A DNA stretch of 64,000 bases, taken from Ascaris suum. Taxonomy: Eukaryota; Nematoda; Chromadorea; Rhabditida; Ascarididae. The DNA lies in contig CM024186.1 in assembly GCA_013433145.1 (NCBI GenBank), positions 5,274,001-5,338,000 on the forward strand. The letters run 5' to 3'. Position numbers and translations under genes: made by a program. This document shows, piece by piece, positions 37,800 through 53,073 of this stretch (positions are counted from its first letter, which is position 1; the number at the start of each line of letters is the position of its first letter). Below the pieces are notes generated by a model. It had not been told where the DNA came from. It made no database searches and saw only the letters and a program-made list of their open reading frames with translations.

Positions 37800-40700
37800 T
37801 TTTTTTTGGTTGACAAAATTATGTCCACATAGTCCATCTTAATGGAAAATTTTTGCATGATGAACTCATAATGGAAATTTATGATCGTCACTTTTTTTTG
37901 CTATTTTTTAATGAAATATTTTTCTTGAGATTGTCAATTAAAGATTTTTGTAGCTTTGTGCGTTTAAAAGTGCAAAAAGCCGTCTTGAAAATGCCCAAAA
38001 TAGCGGAAGTAATCATTTAGCTCAATAGGGACCGATGGTACACAGCCGAATTTTTGTGCTAATAATCGAAGAAATGTGAAACATAGAGAGAAATGAGGCA
38101 CTTTTTTAAACGTCCTGAGGGAGTTTCCTCATGAATCGATTGAAATTTCCAGAACTTATCAAAGAAGTTTTTCAACAACAGCACTATCAAATATTCATTC
38201 CCCCATTCCCCCCTCCCCTCCCCCTCCCTCCCTCCCTCTCCCCTCCCCAGGGGATTGTGAGGAAAGAGTGGAATTGCCTATAGAGTATTACTTTTGCTCA
38301 TCACAGTTGCACAAATATGATTATCCCAAAAATGGTAAAAACCGTCAGTAAATATTTTTAAATTTTTGCCAATCGTTTTAGCGAAGCAGTTACTACCCAC
38401 ATTTGCGGTAGAGACCATCGGTTCTGCCTTTTTTTTAAACCTCATAATTGCTAACTACTAATGTGGAAGTGGCGAAAAAATTCGACAAAAACCCATCGAT
38501 TGGTTTTATCACCAAATGTTTACCATTGCGTCGTTTCTTTTAGGGATTCCATATGCAAATTATTCATCGAAATGGGATCGTTTGGTTTTTTTATCGATTT
38601 TGAGCTGGAGATGGAAAGGTTTGCTGCTTTATATTTCTCACTATTAAACGGGGTAATCTACCACAGTGGTTGCCATATCTGAGGCAAAAAATCGATGGCG
38701 GAAGTGACTCGGGACCTAGTGGGTTTAGTGGCCCTAATTATTCAGGAAGCATCGTTGTGCGCACACTTTCCGATGCAAACTTCTTCAGTAAGCTTTAGGA
38801 TGCCGTCTATGACACGATCTTATATTGTGGCTCATTAAGGCGATAAATCACCGAATAGCTTTGTTTATATGGATGCACTATGCACCAAAAAAGTCACATT
38901 TCGTTAACTTTAATACGACGCAGATGGTCACCGTGTGGTGGTCATGTTATCGTTGCCTTCGTCCTATACCCATCAGTCAATTGGTGATCGCGGAATGGGC
39001 GATCCATTGCAAGTGATCAGGGGGAGGGGGGGGGGGGGGCGTGGGGAGAAGGGGAAGACGGAGTCCTATATGATTCCTTTCATCCGTTGGATTTAATATA
39101 GACGTCATTAATTGATTCACCGGTTACTATGATCTTTTCTTTAAAATAACAGTTATTTAACGAGTAAAGAGAAGGTGATTCCATTGAACCTGGACTAATA
39201 GTGGGATTATTTGAACTGAAAGTACCTTTTTTCTTCAAGAAGTGTTTCTTTTTTTCACGGTGCGATAATTATTAGTTGTTAAGCATTCATAGTTACTTAT
39301 ATAAACAATTGCTTTTAGTATAGTTGAATTTGTCTTATTCATAGATTCTCAAAAATTCGATAAGGAAATTTCGTATAACTTGTTAAGTTCATTTATTTCT
39401 CTTTTGATATATTTTTTGTCTGTTGAAATTTTTTAAAAATTATATCAAAACTAAATTATAACCGATATTTTTGGATTATTTATTGAGATTAGTCATCTCA
39501 AATTTGCTTTGATTTTTATGGATATATTGGATAGATTTTAAGAAGTTATAGGTAGAAATAATAATAAAAAATATTGAAAGAAATGAAGTAATTGATTCAA
39601 CTAAACAGGTAAACTAAGGTAGCGATAGATCCAATTTAGCATCTATTTCCCACTCATTTCATTGGATAGCTGCAAAATAATTTCGGCAATTTCTGTGGTC
39701 GTATATCAATTAATCCCTATCTTTCGTGAAGTAATTTGAGATTCCCACTTACAGATGGCTAGCAATTTGAAGTATTCAATTGCGCTGTCATGTTTAGTAG
39801 AGGTGAAAGTGGGGAGGGGAGGGGATTGCCTATATATGTCCATGGATCGTTGACTAATCGTTCTAATAGCTCCCGTATGTTGATTTTTAAATGACAGGTA
39901 ATTTCGCAGGTTATTTTGTACAGGTTGCTTACAGTTTTACGCTAAAATAGTAGTGATTGAGTGCTATATTAGCCGAAGTTTAGCTGAGTCGAAGAAAAGT
40001 TTAGTATATTTTAGTTGCGATTTAATGTACAGCTTACCGATCACTTTAACGAGATGATTAACCCCTCGTAACGAGGTTCAGATCCACTTTAAGAGGGGTA
40101 GTCAATAATTTGATAAACTTTGGGGCATATATCTGGCTCTTTTTTATCCCCTTCTTCTTCCCCCTTCTTCCCCTCCCCCAACTCTCCCTCCCTCCCCCCT
40201 TTCCCCATAATCTTTTAGGGAGTGTCATTTTACATAGACGAGGGAGGGGACGTGTACTGAAATTAAATTCAATATATAGTCCCTTGTATCGTCTCATCCG
40301 TCTTGGAATTTGCTTCCACTTATATTATGTCTGCTTTGAATTTGTCAAATATTTTCTCACACTCAAAACAAATGATCTTCGTTTAATCTGTGATGTCGAT
40401 TTTGTTTGGAGAGTGCCTTTGGATGCTCACCGCAGAAAAACTTTTCTTATCTCAAGAAGCATCGTTCAATAATTCTAGTATTATTTGTTTAATATACCTT
40501 TCATGTAGCAGGTAAATGACATGGATGAGGGAGTTTGCATCGCACAAATGCTGCAAACGGGGTACTATGGATGGAAGATTATACGCTTTATGGATAGTAT
40601 AGGTATGGTGGAGGAAGGCTGTGCACCACAGTTTAGAGGCTCAAAGTCGCACAGACGGTACAGATGGGAAGTGTACGTCGTCTAGGTTGTAGGTTGTACA

Positions 40701-43700
40701 GATGAAGGAAGCGCATTGCATAGGTGAATTTCGTAAACATGTGAGGTGAAAAAAGGTTTAAAAGCCTTAGTTTTTTTTAACTGGATGAGCTTTCGGTTTC
40801 GCAATTTTTAAGTTTTTGCCGTGATATGGATAGTTGATGAATGGTTTTATTATTGGAGAGAGTCGAAGGATATCACCTTTTAGAGTTACTGTGAGTGGCG
40901 TTTATGCAAGGTGTAGTGAAAGGTTTCTACCTGAACGGCTCTACCTCTGCCTTTGTATTTTAGGCCACAAGTGATTTGCAGAATGTTTTCATTCAAGGTG
41001 GGAGGGGGATGTAACCACTAGTCGTATGTTATGGCAATTGATGTCTTCATATAATACTATAAACTACCCAGGGTTTACCTATTTGATTGCATAGGCAAGA
41101 GGAAGTTCATCATACCCGTGTATCTCTTCCTTAATCTTTCCTCATTAATTGGGAAGTCTTACCTGTTCAGTACCCACACCTACCTGCCCATTATGTCTAA
41201 TTCCTTTTTCACCTGTGCCTAATCAGATCGAGGAATTTTGCGTTGATTTATTTAAGCATATGAAGGAGGTTTATTGAATGCAGAAGGAAGAAGTGCTTAG
41301 TGATATAAATCGATAGAGCGTTTCATTGACTGACTCATCGTTGTTTTGCATGCATTCAAGAAGTGTGTGCGTTTGCTTTGTCATTTGCTATTTGCTTATT
41401 TGAAAATATATTTAAATTAATGTTGTAAATATTATAGATAAAGTCCACTATCTGCGAAACCCCGATGAGTCGTTCTATTATGGGTAGTTATCCTATTATG
41501 GGATTATGGGAAATATAGGTTAACGAGCCTATTATTTGGGAGGGGATGGGGAAGGGGAAAAGAGTGGGTGGATTTATAGTACGAGTTTTCTTGAATTCTT
41601 CTTCCCGATGTTTAAATTCTCATTAACTGCCGGAGGAGATGGGGGAAATGGTTGCCTTCTGCAATCCCCCCCCACCCCCCTCCCCCATAGTATTATTGCA
41701 CTCAGTTTCTGAATTGGTATTGATACCATAACTTGACGATTCGTTTACAGAATATTCGCATATGCAAAATATATTCATTGTTATTTAAATTTCGAGTATT
41801 TTACTCGAAGATCAAAACTAACTCGTTTTCATAATTTTTACCTCTCCAAGTGTAAAGATTGAAATATCGATTTATTCTCTACTAACTTGTCGTCTATTGA
41901 AAATATTCAGTAAACCATTGTAGCATTATTTACTTAAATTGTATTAATTAAAATATTGGTGAATTATTTTCGATGATATGCAAAAGTTAGGTGTATGAGG
42001 CATTCTTATGTCCAAAATAATCTAGCCACTTCAGACAGAGGAAGAGAGTGTTGGCAGTGCGAACAAGTAGAGAGTTTAGAGGCACTTGTGTTGAGCTAGT
42101 TTGAATTTTGATCACCACAGGCGTGTTTATTGCTTATGCTGGGCAAGTTGAATTACCTGCCAGGTGTAGCATGTTGTGATGTTTTTATTCTCTCGACGGG
42201 TAGCATATTGAATAAGCAAATGCCATTCCAATTATGTGCAGGTTTATGTATTCGATTAAATTTATTCAGGGTAAACGTCCATGAAGTCTCTAGGTTGTTC
42301 TATTCTGAACCATACCCACCCTGAATAGTACCTAAGTTAAAATAAAAATGAATTGTAGAATGACTCCATCGAAAGTATCACAAAAGAGACGACAATAAGT
42401 AATTAAAATTAGTGAAGAGGGGGGGGGGTTGGATGTTTTGCTTGAAAGGAATTGGGAGGAGGGGTTTGCTTGGGCATTTTGAGGAGAATGAAGAATATTT
42501 GCCCTATTTGAATTTTTTAGGTGAGTGTCTTCAGTCAATAACGGCCAAGTGACTCTTATGCAGAGTGATCTATGAGGTATTCATTGCTGTAGTGTTACTT
42601 TACCTGTTTACTTGATATCTGTTACCTGTTACCTGTATAATGTTGTAGGTGCTGTACTTGGAATTTTATAGCGACATAAATTGCTTCTTTCACTTTATAG
42701 CGCTGCATCTTCCCATCTATGTATCAGTAGAATAGTAGGTATTTCGTTAGCGACTTGGTTGCTTGATCTGGGGGAAACGCTTCTCGGCCGGGATTGACGG
42801 AAGACAGTTGCCAAGAGATCTAAGCGATTAATTTACGACCACAGCAGAACCATTTGCTGCGGTATATTTCCTTCGAAAAGGTGACCTCGTCCGTGGCTAA
42901 CCGTGCTTCGTAGTCCCTAAAAATTGTGGGACTCCCTCCGATCCTGAAAAATTGCGGAACTGCCTATGAATTTATGTGGTTTTAAGCATACATTTCGCAG
43001 CAAATTTGGCCATAACAGCTATTTAACTGGGGGCGGTAAGTATCGAATTCGTTCAAACGGTGTTGCCCATTTTGATACTTTTCAAATCGAATACCTAATA
43101 ATTTTGCATATGCTATTTCAGGAGAGAAGAGATATAAAGGGTCAAACCTATATGGATCGCTTCATTGGATGCTAACCAATTTTTGGAGATTCTGATAGAA
43201 AAGTTCGAGGTTTTTTTCCAAGACAGAGATCAATTAGTGAGAAACGATTATGTGCGGTTTGTTTTTCTCTCTTTTTTATTTCTTCTACGTCACGCCTGCA
43301 GTTTTGTTTACTGATTTTTTTTTTACCCTGTCTTGCTTTTTTTTTTGATGACATCATTTGAGCTAGGGGATTGTCTGGGAGAAACTAAACATTAGATTTG
43401 CGTTAGATAAATGAAAATTACACATTTATGGGTTGAATTTTTTGAGTATTACTTGAAAAAAATAATTGGGAATAACCACTGGGGTTTTATTCGAGATTTC
43501 ACGGTGATCTGGCTTTAGGCGAACTTCAGTCGTCGAGATGTAATTGAGAGGTTTATGGGTTATTGTGAGTTAATGGTTCTCCAGTGATGTTTCCGCTATT
43601 CTTATTCACCCTTCCTCCCTCACCATCTCAGTTTTATTATAGGAGGCGGTCTCACCTTGTCCCCCCCCCTCCCCCTTCCCATTCCTCTTCTGCCTTCAAT

Positions 43701-44633
43701 CTTCGATAGTCCTGTGCATAAATTTGAAAACTAAGGATTTGATTCGTAAAATTGGGACAACATAGCGAAATATGAGAGAAGACAGGTGAGGTAAGCAGTG
43801 AAATAATTGCGCACGAGAATTAATTATCTCGGAATAATACTTAAAAATTTGCCCGAAATGGGGGGGGGGGGGGTAGAGAATTTGTTAATCTTTTATATTT
43901 TGTGTCATTTCGCAATGAAACATTTACTTTCCGTACTTCATTACTATGATTTTTTTATCGTGGAAATAGATCTCATCAAGGAGATAATTTCATTTCATTG
44001 TGAAATGAACGATTGCATTTTTTTAATGCCTTTAGTTTATCCACGTAATTTACATAAAGAATTTTTTATTGGCCAGTAAAAAATTTGCATATTTCGATCG
44101 AATCGTGGACGATGCGATTGTGCTGTAACATATTTCGTAGAGCGCTATAGCGGAGTGTAATTGGTTGCAATATATGATAGCTATCGCTGACGAATCCCAC
44201 AATGAAACGAGATTGTGTCGTTTCATAATAGTGCCCTCGGCGCGTTTATTTTGCGGACTACTGTGAGATGTTGTTGAAATTATTTTAGTTAGTGTATTTG
44301 AAAGTTGCATTTGCCGGATCTTTGGTTTCGAGTGGTTCAGATTTGCCTGATTCAGGTTCCCCAGATTCACCTTGGCGATTCGTGGATAGACTCGGAGCGT
44401 TAATGAATTTACTGCTACTGCAATCGAAATACTTCAATAAATAAGTTTTGAATAATAATATAATAAATAATAAATAACTAATAATTCATATCGATAACTT
44501 TATACATATTTTATGGATAAAAGTACTAATAAATTATAGGTAAATAGTGATGTTACTTTTGGCCTAGCATAAGTGGACTATTTGTTATGGAATTTGCGTA
44601 AGAAATGTGCCAAAAATTCAGTCGCGGGAGCAG

Positions 44634-44686
44634 TTATTTATTTATTTTTTTATTTATTTACTTATTTATTTATTTCTCTATCATTT

Positions 44687-44741
<55 letters not shown>
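44634..44741. repeat. (TTTA)n tetranucleotide array
   Basis: About 108 bp of TTTA repeats, the opposite orientation to the arrays at 28.3 and 35.1 kb. The open frame over it is an artefact. Confidence 0.97.
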
Positions 44742-44742
<1 letters not shown>

Positions 44743-47700
44743 ACTGTAACATATCCCCCATCTACCACGGTGATTGGAATTTCGATCTGTCGCCATATAC
44801 CTGTCGATCTTTTCCATTTTTATTGATTCCTTTGATGATTGATAGGTGGAAGACAGTCGATTTTTTGGAGTTTCATTTGATGGATGCCACTTTTGGTATA
44901 TATCAACACAAAGCAACCGAAATCGACCAATGTTGGTTTTTTTTTGCATCGAAATTTCATTTGAAAGTGTATGGCGATATATTTTGCCATATCACTTAGT
45001 TTCTTTACCAATTATCTTCAGTGCTTTTATTCAAATATTATTTACTTTATTGTTATTAATTCTAAATTACTTTTTAATTATTGAAGTTAATTCCTATCTA
45101 TTTATGAAAAATTATTGACAGTATTCAAAATCGTAGAGTTTGATTTTTTTAAATTGTAATTTTCTGTTGTGATGTTATATTATATGATGATCATTTCTTT
45201 TCGATATTTTTATCCGATTTATCCGGATTTCCTTTTTATAGTCAGTGATCACCAGAAAGAGCAAACCGTATTGGATTTCACTCTATACAAATGAGCACAA
45301 CGAAATTGCATTGTTTGGCACACTTGTTGGTCATTTTTCTAGCCGGTTTTTTTGCTTTCCGGAAATTGTGTCCTCGCACTACGACTCTAACCTTTAAAAT
45401 GTTCCTTTGTCTGCCGGAATAAAGGACACCTCTTCCGGTTTTTTTTTTTAGGTAAATGGAGGTTTTTAGTAATTTCATAGAAGGAAATATAGGCGCTGTT
45501 ATCATTTTATATTTGATTATTCTATTATTGTATGTTTTAATAACGTCAATTATGAGTTTTAAATATAAGTCGTCGATTTTTGCTGATTGAAGTAAGTCAG
45601 ATTTGCAGCAATTTTATTTCGATTTTTTGGAGAAGCAATTTTTCGAATATATATATATATTTTTTCAATGATATTTGAATGTTTTATTGTTGAAGCAGTA
45701 GTCTGCAATAGAGAGGGTGCTCTCTTTATTTCGATTGCAGTCGTCATTGTTCTGCAAAAAAGGGACACCGAAGTTGAGTGTATGGGTCATCAATCAAAGA
45801 TTGTAACCATTGAAGCGCTAAAAATATCTGCACTATGTGTGCTCGATTAAGCACAAATCGTTGCTAGTGCATGAAAGAGTGATTTTTTTTTTAAATGGCT
45901 ATTGAGGGTTTTCAGAATTCACCCACCATTACCCCCCACCCCCCCCCCTTCCTCACCCCTCCCGCCTCCTCTACCCTTCGTTCCATTCGCAGCAATTATG
46001 TAAATATGGCACGTATGTTGCGAAATCGATTGCATTTTGTGCGCTTGTGAGTTTCACTTAGAGATGCTCGAGCATTCGTTTAGCGTTCGTTTTTTTTAAA
46101 AGCCTTCTTGAGTTCTTTTTTTAATTTGTTTATTTTTGAATGGGTGGAGGGGAATTTACACATTAGGCGGAAATGAATGTGATTATAGCGGGAGGTAAAT
46201 ATCGGTCGAATTTCCGTTTTATTATTATTATTGTTGGATAGCAGATTTTTGCAAAAAAAAAAGATTTAATTAGCATAATGTTTTGAATATTCTCAATTTT
46301 TAAGCGCATAAAATAGTTTAAATACTTGGAGTATTTGCGGAATTTTAGCTGGAAAAATGACTAAATTAGTGGAATAATTTTTTGTTGATTTCAATTTCAA
46401 CATCTCTCCCTCTCTTGTCCATTTTATTATTATCGATTTTTTATCTTATTGGAGGGGAATGGGAGGAGGGGGGAAGAGGAGTTGGAGGAAGTAAAGGTTT
46501 ACAAAAAAAGCTTCAACACTTGTTGGCCATTTTTTTTTTTCAATATGGAAGAAGCGTTGGATTGATCCGAATGATGCACTTTTGCTTCGAAAAGTGTCTT
46601 TAATCCTTCTTAGTGAATAGTGGTGCGTGAAGAAATACGATTCGTTGAGGAAACCTGAATTGAAATCTTCGTTTTGAAGTGGGTGATTTTGTGCTGCATC
46701 AGTTCGCTTTTTGAGTTGAGCGAATAGCTCTTTATTGCCGCAATTTTTGCTATGTGGAAATAAACTTGATAATACGTAGATGATTGTTTGCATTTTTTTT
46801 TTTATTTTTGAATTAAAAAAAATAGTTTTGCATAAACGATATCAGTTTGAATTTTATTAGCGCTTTTCTTTTTTATTGATTGGTCTTATAGCTGCATTTT
46901 TCGAAGTCGTAGTAGGAACTTATATGAGTATTGGATAGTCTTATTGATTGTATTCAACGGTGTTATTTATCCTCGTTGATTGTAAGGGCTCCAAAATGTT
47001 TTTGCTGATTTATTTATTTAAATTTGAGCTGCAACTCTCATCTACAGAATCGAGCATAGAAAAACGCCTGAATATTGGACACAGAAAGACGTTTAAGCAC
47101 AGGAAACGAAGCCGTCTTTGGCTCGCAACCCCCCTCCCACCGCCCTGCTCCACCTCCCCCAAGGCATTTGGGCTATTCTGAGTGAATTACTGGCCTTATA
47201 AAAGTAGTAGTTTTGGTAATTTCAGGAATTACTATTTATTCACTGAATTACTATTTATTCATTAAATCATTACGTATATAGCTCGTGTCCTTTATTTATT
47301 GTTCTTCACTAATAGAGGGATCGTCATTATTACTGTTATGATCGATATCGTTATCTGTAATTCATTGACGGTGATTATTATATAACGATTGCTCTTACAA
47401 TAATATTGGTTTTAATTATTATTATTGTAAGAGTAATTACGTTGTTATAAGCAAATATGTTATCTACTATCATTATTGCCGTTGTTATAGTCGTCATTAT
47501 CTTTTATCATTGATATAATCACCATCATCACCGTTATTATCATTATTGTCGTTGTTACTACGGATATTACTGTTATTATTTATTAATTATTAATAATATT
47601 ATTGAGTAATACTCATCCACAGAGAGCACATTTGAAGCAGACTTGAGGATATGTGGAGGGGGGAACACTTGATAGCTTGTTATGCAAAGTTTTCATTGCA

Positions 47701-48589
47701 CAGCCTTATTCTTTCCCCTAATTCGTGTTTTCTATTGCGTTGCTTCCTTTTCCTCTCTTTTTCTCTCTCTTCTATCGCCTACACCTCTCTTTCCTTCCTC
47801 TCTGAATAACCTCCCTCCTGTCTTCTCCATTTCCTTTCTCCCTGCGCTTCTTCATTTCCTCTGTATTTGCACCTCCTTCGTTTCCTCTACTTTCTGTTTC
47901 CTCATATCCCCCTTTCTCTTCTTCTCCAGCGTCAGAATGTTTTTGTTCGACTCTCTCAGTTTGTTAGACAGACAGTAAGGCGTCTCCAAAATTTCACGGA
48001 AATGTAACGTAACTTCGAAGTTATTTCTGTCGTGGAATTTCTTGCTTCGGGCATTACACCGCTCTTACTTTTTCCGTTTTTTCCGCCCGACTCGTAGTCG
48101 TTTCCTTAATATTTGATTCTGTTCGGAGCATCTTTCTCAATCCTTCCATTCAATCCCGGAGCATCCTCCTCAAATATGATAGTCCTTTGGAAAGTTGATC
48201 CTTAAGAGAGCATGCTTTATGGATATCGAATAATTCCTTGATAGATGGGTCGTTAAACTTACAGATCCGGCGGGTACGTTATTTCTTTCTTAATAATGTT
48301 GATATGTGTCAGTGATGTGGATCCGTATAGCAAAATTCGGGTGTGCAATATTTTTAAACATTTATGTTGAGGACCTAGCTAGAGTTTTTTCTGAAAGTTG
48401 CCTGGCTTACCAGTTTGAAATAACAATTCCATACTATTTTTGCTGCATTTTTTTCTTTCCTTTCTTGGCATCTGTGCTGTTTTTCTTTGATATTTGCTGT
48501 ATGTTGCCTAAAGTTTATGAGAGTATTAGTCGTCTTTCTGCACTCTCTGCGTGACTCTGTCTCTGTCTCTGTCTCTGTCTCTGTCTCTG

Positions 48590-48620
<31 letters not shown>

Positions 48621-51600
48621 TGCGCTAACGTATTACAATATAGGTGTAATTAAAAGCAAATAGTTCGGAAGAATTGCTTTCTGCGTGGTCGTAGCCGAAT
48701 TTGGAAGCTTATGTGCGATCTAAGCTATAGCAGTTACCTGTTAATTACCTGTTAAATAGGCAGCAATTATTTTAATCATTTTTTTTTTAATTTTCAGATC
48801 CCCTTAGATATGGGCTACCTGTTCATTTGATAGTGGGAAGGCTATACCGTTTTGCGCGTAGACTTTCCTCTACCTATTACCTTTTGCTAAGTACCAGCCG
48901 CACACTGAGCAGCTGCCACCATTTTTTTTTCTCATAAGGAAGAGAGCGAAAGAGGGATGGAATATGCGAGTATTTTTTAGGCATCGCGATGATGAAAAAA
49001 GACGCACTTTAACGTATTGTAGTAAGTTGAATGGAATGTCGTTGAAGTCAACCGCTGCTGGAAAATTGGCAGACAAAAAAGTTCTTTTTTTTGCCAATGA
49101 AGTCGACTGGCGGTTGAAAAATTTCGGCGTGAATTTTTTTTCATAGTAAAATCGGAGAAATTTTTGTAAAATTGAATTTAAAAAAATTCAAAACTTAGAC
49201 GAATTTCATTTTCCTCTTAAAATTTGCTTTTATTTTAATGTTGAAATGGGCAGAAGGGGGGTGGGGGAGAGGGCGATTACGCTATGAAAAACGACGGCGA
49301 TTCTTGAAATTTTTTTCGCAGATTTTTATTTAGAAACGGTTTAGGAATATTTTTTAGATGGAAGAAAAAATTCTTTGTCTGCATCGTTCTCCCTCCTTTC
49401 CCCCCTCCCGTCCCTCTCCCACCCATATTCATATCCCTTTCTAGCCCTCTTCCCTTGATACTCTCATCGTTCCTTCCGAATATCCTCAGAAATGAGGCCA
49501 ATGTGCCACTGCGTTGAGGCATGCAGTTCTAGTTATGAGGACGGTGAGATTGATTGCTAGACGTTCAAATGTCTCTCTCCTTTCTCTTCCTATCCCTCTC
49601 TGTTTTTCATTAAAAAAAAAAAAAAAACACATTCCGCGCGCTGATGCATACAACCACCAACACAGCCACCTTATTATAGACACCCAAAGCACATCTCCTT
49701 TGCCTATTATGCAGCATCGAACGCCATTTCTGCATTATTCTTCCACTCATTGATTTCTTGTGCTTTCCTTTTAGTGATTTAAAAAAAAAAGACTACCCAA
49801 TGAGCTTTTAACGCTCATGTTTTTTTATTTATTTGAAAATAATGAAGTGATATTGTATATTGCGGCCTTATTTTCTCTATCGATGCAGTAGATCGGTCGG
49901 TCATCTATAAAGATTGCAAGTAGAAAGCCATTGCTCGATATTCTGGACTTTTTTAAACTAAACGAGCGATTGATGTGATTGGACATAAGGGGTAGATGGA
50001 CTGGAAATGTTTTAGGAATGCCCACTGATATTAATTTTTTTTCATTTGAAAGTTTATTTATATTAGTTCGGATACTGCTGACAACGGTGATCGTATCTGC
50101 CATAAAAAATTTCCATAACCAGTTCCCACCGTCTCCCGCCTCCCCCACCCCCCCCCCCCCCACTCCCTGTCCTCCCACCATCATCGCCTTCTTCACCATC
50201 TTTTTCTTTCCGACCTTTTTGATTCAGTCGCTAACTGTTATATGAATATAGTCTAGAAGGGTTTCCTGCTTAGTTTCTTGGAGATGATTGATTTTCGATA
50301 CAGCGAAATTGATTTGGAACTTAATGTGGGCCATAGATCTCTAATAGCGCCTCTTGGCCATCTTTGCCATCTTTGATTGACTACCTTACTTGTAAAATCG
50401 ACTTTGGTGTGTGTTATAAAGTTAGGTTAATACTGATAAAAGTTTGGATTTGGTCAGCTATTTTCGTACTTATTGAATTCCTTGATTAGTGGTTAAGTTC
50501 TAATCATGATTGGGCACTTAGCTTTTTTAGCACATAAGTTATGACTACGTCGCCTGCATAGGCCATTAAATTCATTGGGCACTTTTTAGCATCAAATTTG
50601 GCCAAGCGTTACTGAAATCAGCGCCTTATTCGGGCGTGTGCACTTAGCTTATAACCTAATAAAGCCACATGGGCAAGTTTCATTCGTTGAGGCGACCGTA
50701 AGAAAATATTTTCTCCCTCATATGATGTAGGAATCCAGTTTGGTGAACCGGAAGTGATTTTCAGTAACAAGAGTCAGTTGGCACATCCTGCTTGTGGAAT
50801 CATGTCGTACCAGTTTTCTGGAGACTGGCAGCAAACAGTAAACGGGTGGCTGGAGGGGTGCTATATTGCAGTATTGTATTATTTATGCTCCTCTTCTGAT
50901 TACGTATATAATGCTTTATATTGAAGTATATCCGATTCTGTATGGCTGAGCTGACGATGGATGATTTGAGTTTAGGATAGGTTTTATCGTTTTGGAAAAG
51001 AATTTATTAGGAGGTACGAAATTGTTTTATTTGATTACGATTCCTTGCTGAATTTAATTGATATCTGTCGTTAAAGGTTTATTTTTGTTTGTTTATTGCA
51101 TTGTTCTTCGATGTTTACTGTCGTAAAATGCGATTGCACTAATTGAAGCCGTTTTAATTAATGAAATGCACGTTTTGTTTTGTTATACAGGAATAACACT
51201 GCTGTGACAACAGGCTAATTTATGTGTTAAAAAAGGAATGTTTGCTTTCAATTTAATCGGAACTTTTGAAGGAATTTCTTTGCTGCAACGAGGAACAGAA
51301 AAATTTGCATGTTATGTTTCATATTTTTGCATTACATATGTATAAATTTCAATGCAATTGTGATAGGAATTTAAGTTATTGGCCGGAATTGAGCTTAAAT
51401 GCGAGTAATGCGAGCGAGGGATGAGATAGACATTACCTGTGTTCCAGTAAATGATTGCAAGAGTAGTTAATAGAGGTATGACACCTTTTATGTAAGTGAC
51501 AATGACTTGGGAAGTAAAAGCATGTTGAAATATGAGTTAAATTGTTTTTTTTTTTACAACTGCGGCGGATACGTTGGTATCTACTCTTTATTAATTTCTG

Positions 51601-53073
51601 TATGTCAGAATGCTATGATGGGTTTTTTAATCTCTTTTTTGGATGCCGTTTGCAGAAATTCATTCATCAAAAATGAAGCAATCGTTCGTCTTTTTTTTTT
51701 TTCATTGTGTTGCATTTTTCTATTCGCATTTTTTAATTTCTAAATATCTTTTTGCTTTGAGAGTTTTGTTTATAAGAAATTAAAAACAATATCGTTGTTG
51801 TTCTCGACTCATTGAAATATAATGTGAATTTTGCGCAGAAGAAAATATGCAAACATTTGGGTGCAATGAAAATAATTGCTGCATCTCGCAGTGAGCAAAT
51901 CTTTCACATCTATCATAAAATGTGATGGGTAGTATTAATCCTCCTTGTTTACCTTTCCTTTACCCGCCTACCTCCACCTCCTCTTCCCTACCTGTCCTCC
52001 TCAGTCTCTTCAACCCGCCCTCTATTAGTGTCTCTTCATGCCTCATATCCTAGCATTTAGACCTCCCTTTTTAAATAGACTCAAGAGGAGAAAGTTGGCT
52101 CGTTTGTCTCGTTTTATCACTTCATCGTCAATGAGGGTTTTGTGGGTTCGCTTTATTGGCATGGAAGTCTGTCGCTGATGCGATCCCACAAATATCTAAA
52201 CACAAAGGGACATCCTGTTACGAGCACTGTCTCATTGGAATTCCTTTTTTTTTGCAATTTGCAATTTGCAAAACAAATATTGCAATGCATTAGTACGTTT
52301 CATGGATAGTTTATTTTCATTTCATTTGCCGTTATGTTTCGTTGCATTTTTTTTTTTGTTGATTTATTCGGTTTTTGTTTATTTAATTCGCTTTGTTTAC
52401 TTTGACATCGATAGTATCACATTCTAACGCGTAGTAGTTTATTGTAGTCGAATCATTAAACAAATCGTTCTAACATTTCAGGGAGAACGACAGACAGACA
52501 AACAGACAAGCCATCCGACTGTCTGAGGAGACTTTTTGCTTTCCAAAAAAATATCGTCTATTGGATAGAGCGGCATTCAACAACGGTAGTTGTTGGCGTC
52601 ATCGAAGAGTCGTTCCATCGAAGTGAATGAAGTGTTTCGACCTGAGGTGATGATGGTCAATTTGAATGAGATTCTCAATCAAGAGAATGTGCAATGCTTC
52701 TGATTCCTCTGGCTACAACTTCAAGTGCACGCTATTTTTGCTGTTAAGCTTATAGAAGCCGATCGCTACTGAAACTGCACGCCGCTTACTTCTTGCAACT
52801 ATCAACGCATCAGCAATTGTGTTTCGTTTACACTGATCTGTTGAACGTCGTTTAGTGGATCGGATTCGCTATTTCCGTCCATTTATTCGACGATCTTCAA
52901 GGCGTGTCGTGTTATTGCTGATGCTCGCTTGCCCTTCGTCAGTTATTACCTGTGCTTACCTGTTTCTCACTAACGATATTATTATCGTGAGTGCATCTTT
53001 GTGCAAGCGCTTCTTCTACCTGCATCGTTGCTCTACTAGTCTCGATTGTTCTACGCCATCGATCTAGGTTGCG
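44742..53073. other. Intergenic DNA and upstream region of the PAK gene
   Basis: No gene is supported. Polypyrimidine blocks occur at 47740-47935 and 49385-49450, ATT/ATC-rich low complexity at 47330-47600, and a 14-C run at 50148-50161. From about 52430 to the PAK start the sequence is richer in G+C and CpG than its surroundings and holds a TTTCAG at 52482, so it may contain the PAK promoter and 5' UTR exons. The frame 52855-53067 before the ATG is likely leader, not protein. Confidence 0.4.
48555..48620. repeat. (CTGTCT)n hexanucleotide array
   Basis: About ten copies of the hexamer followed by a short (CT)n. Confidence 0.96.

Larger units (their letters stand above)
35193..44633. other. 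Intergenic DNA, no supported genes
   Basis: The region has poly-G runs at 35786-35796, 36662-36671, 37320-37330, 39026-39039 and 43860-43873. It has polypyrimidine blocks at 38200-38250 and 40145-40205. A run of GGAAAATTT-like units lies at 36186-36240. Open frames at 40110-40472, 42966-43175 and 43807-44079 lack splice partners or domain features. Confidence 0.45.

Noticed and set aside
42966..43175. 69-codon + frame with mixed composition
   Set aside because: No domain, no convincing start or splice partner; equally long frames occur by chance in this region.
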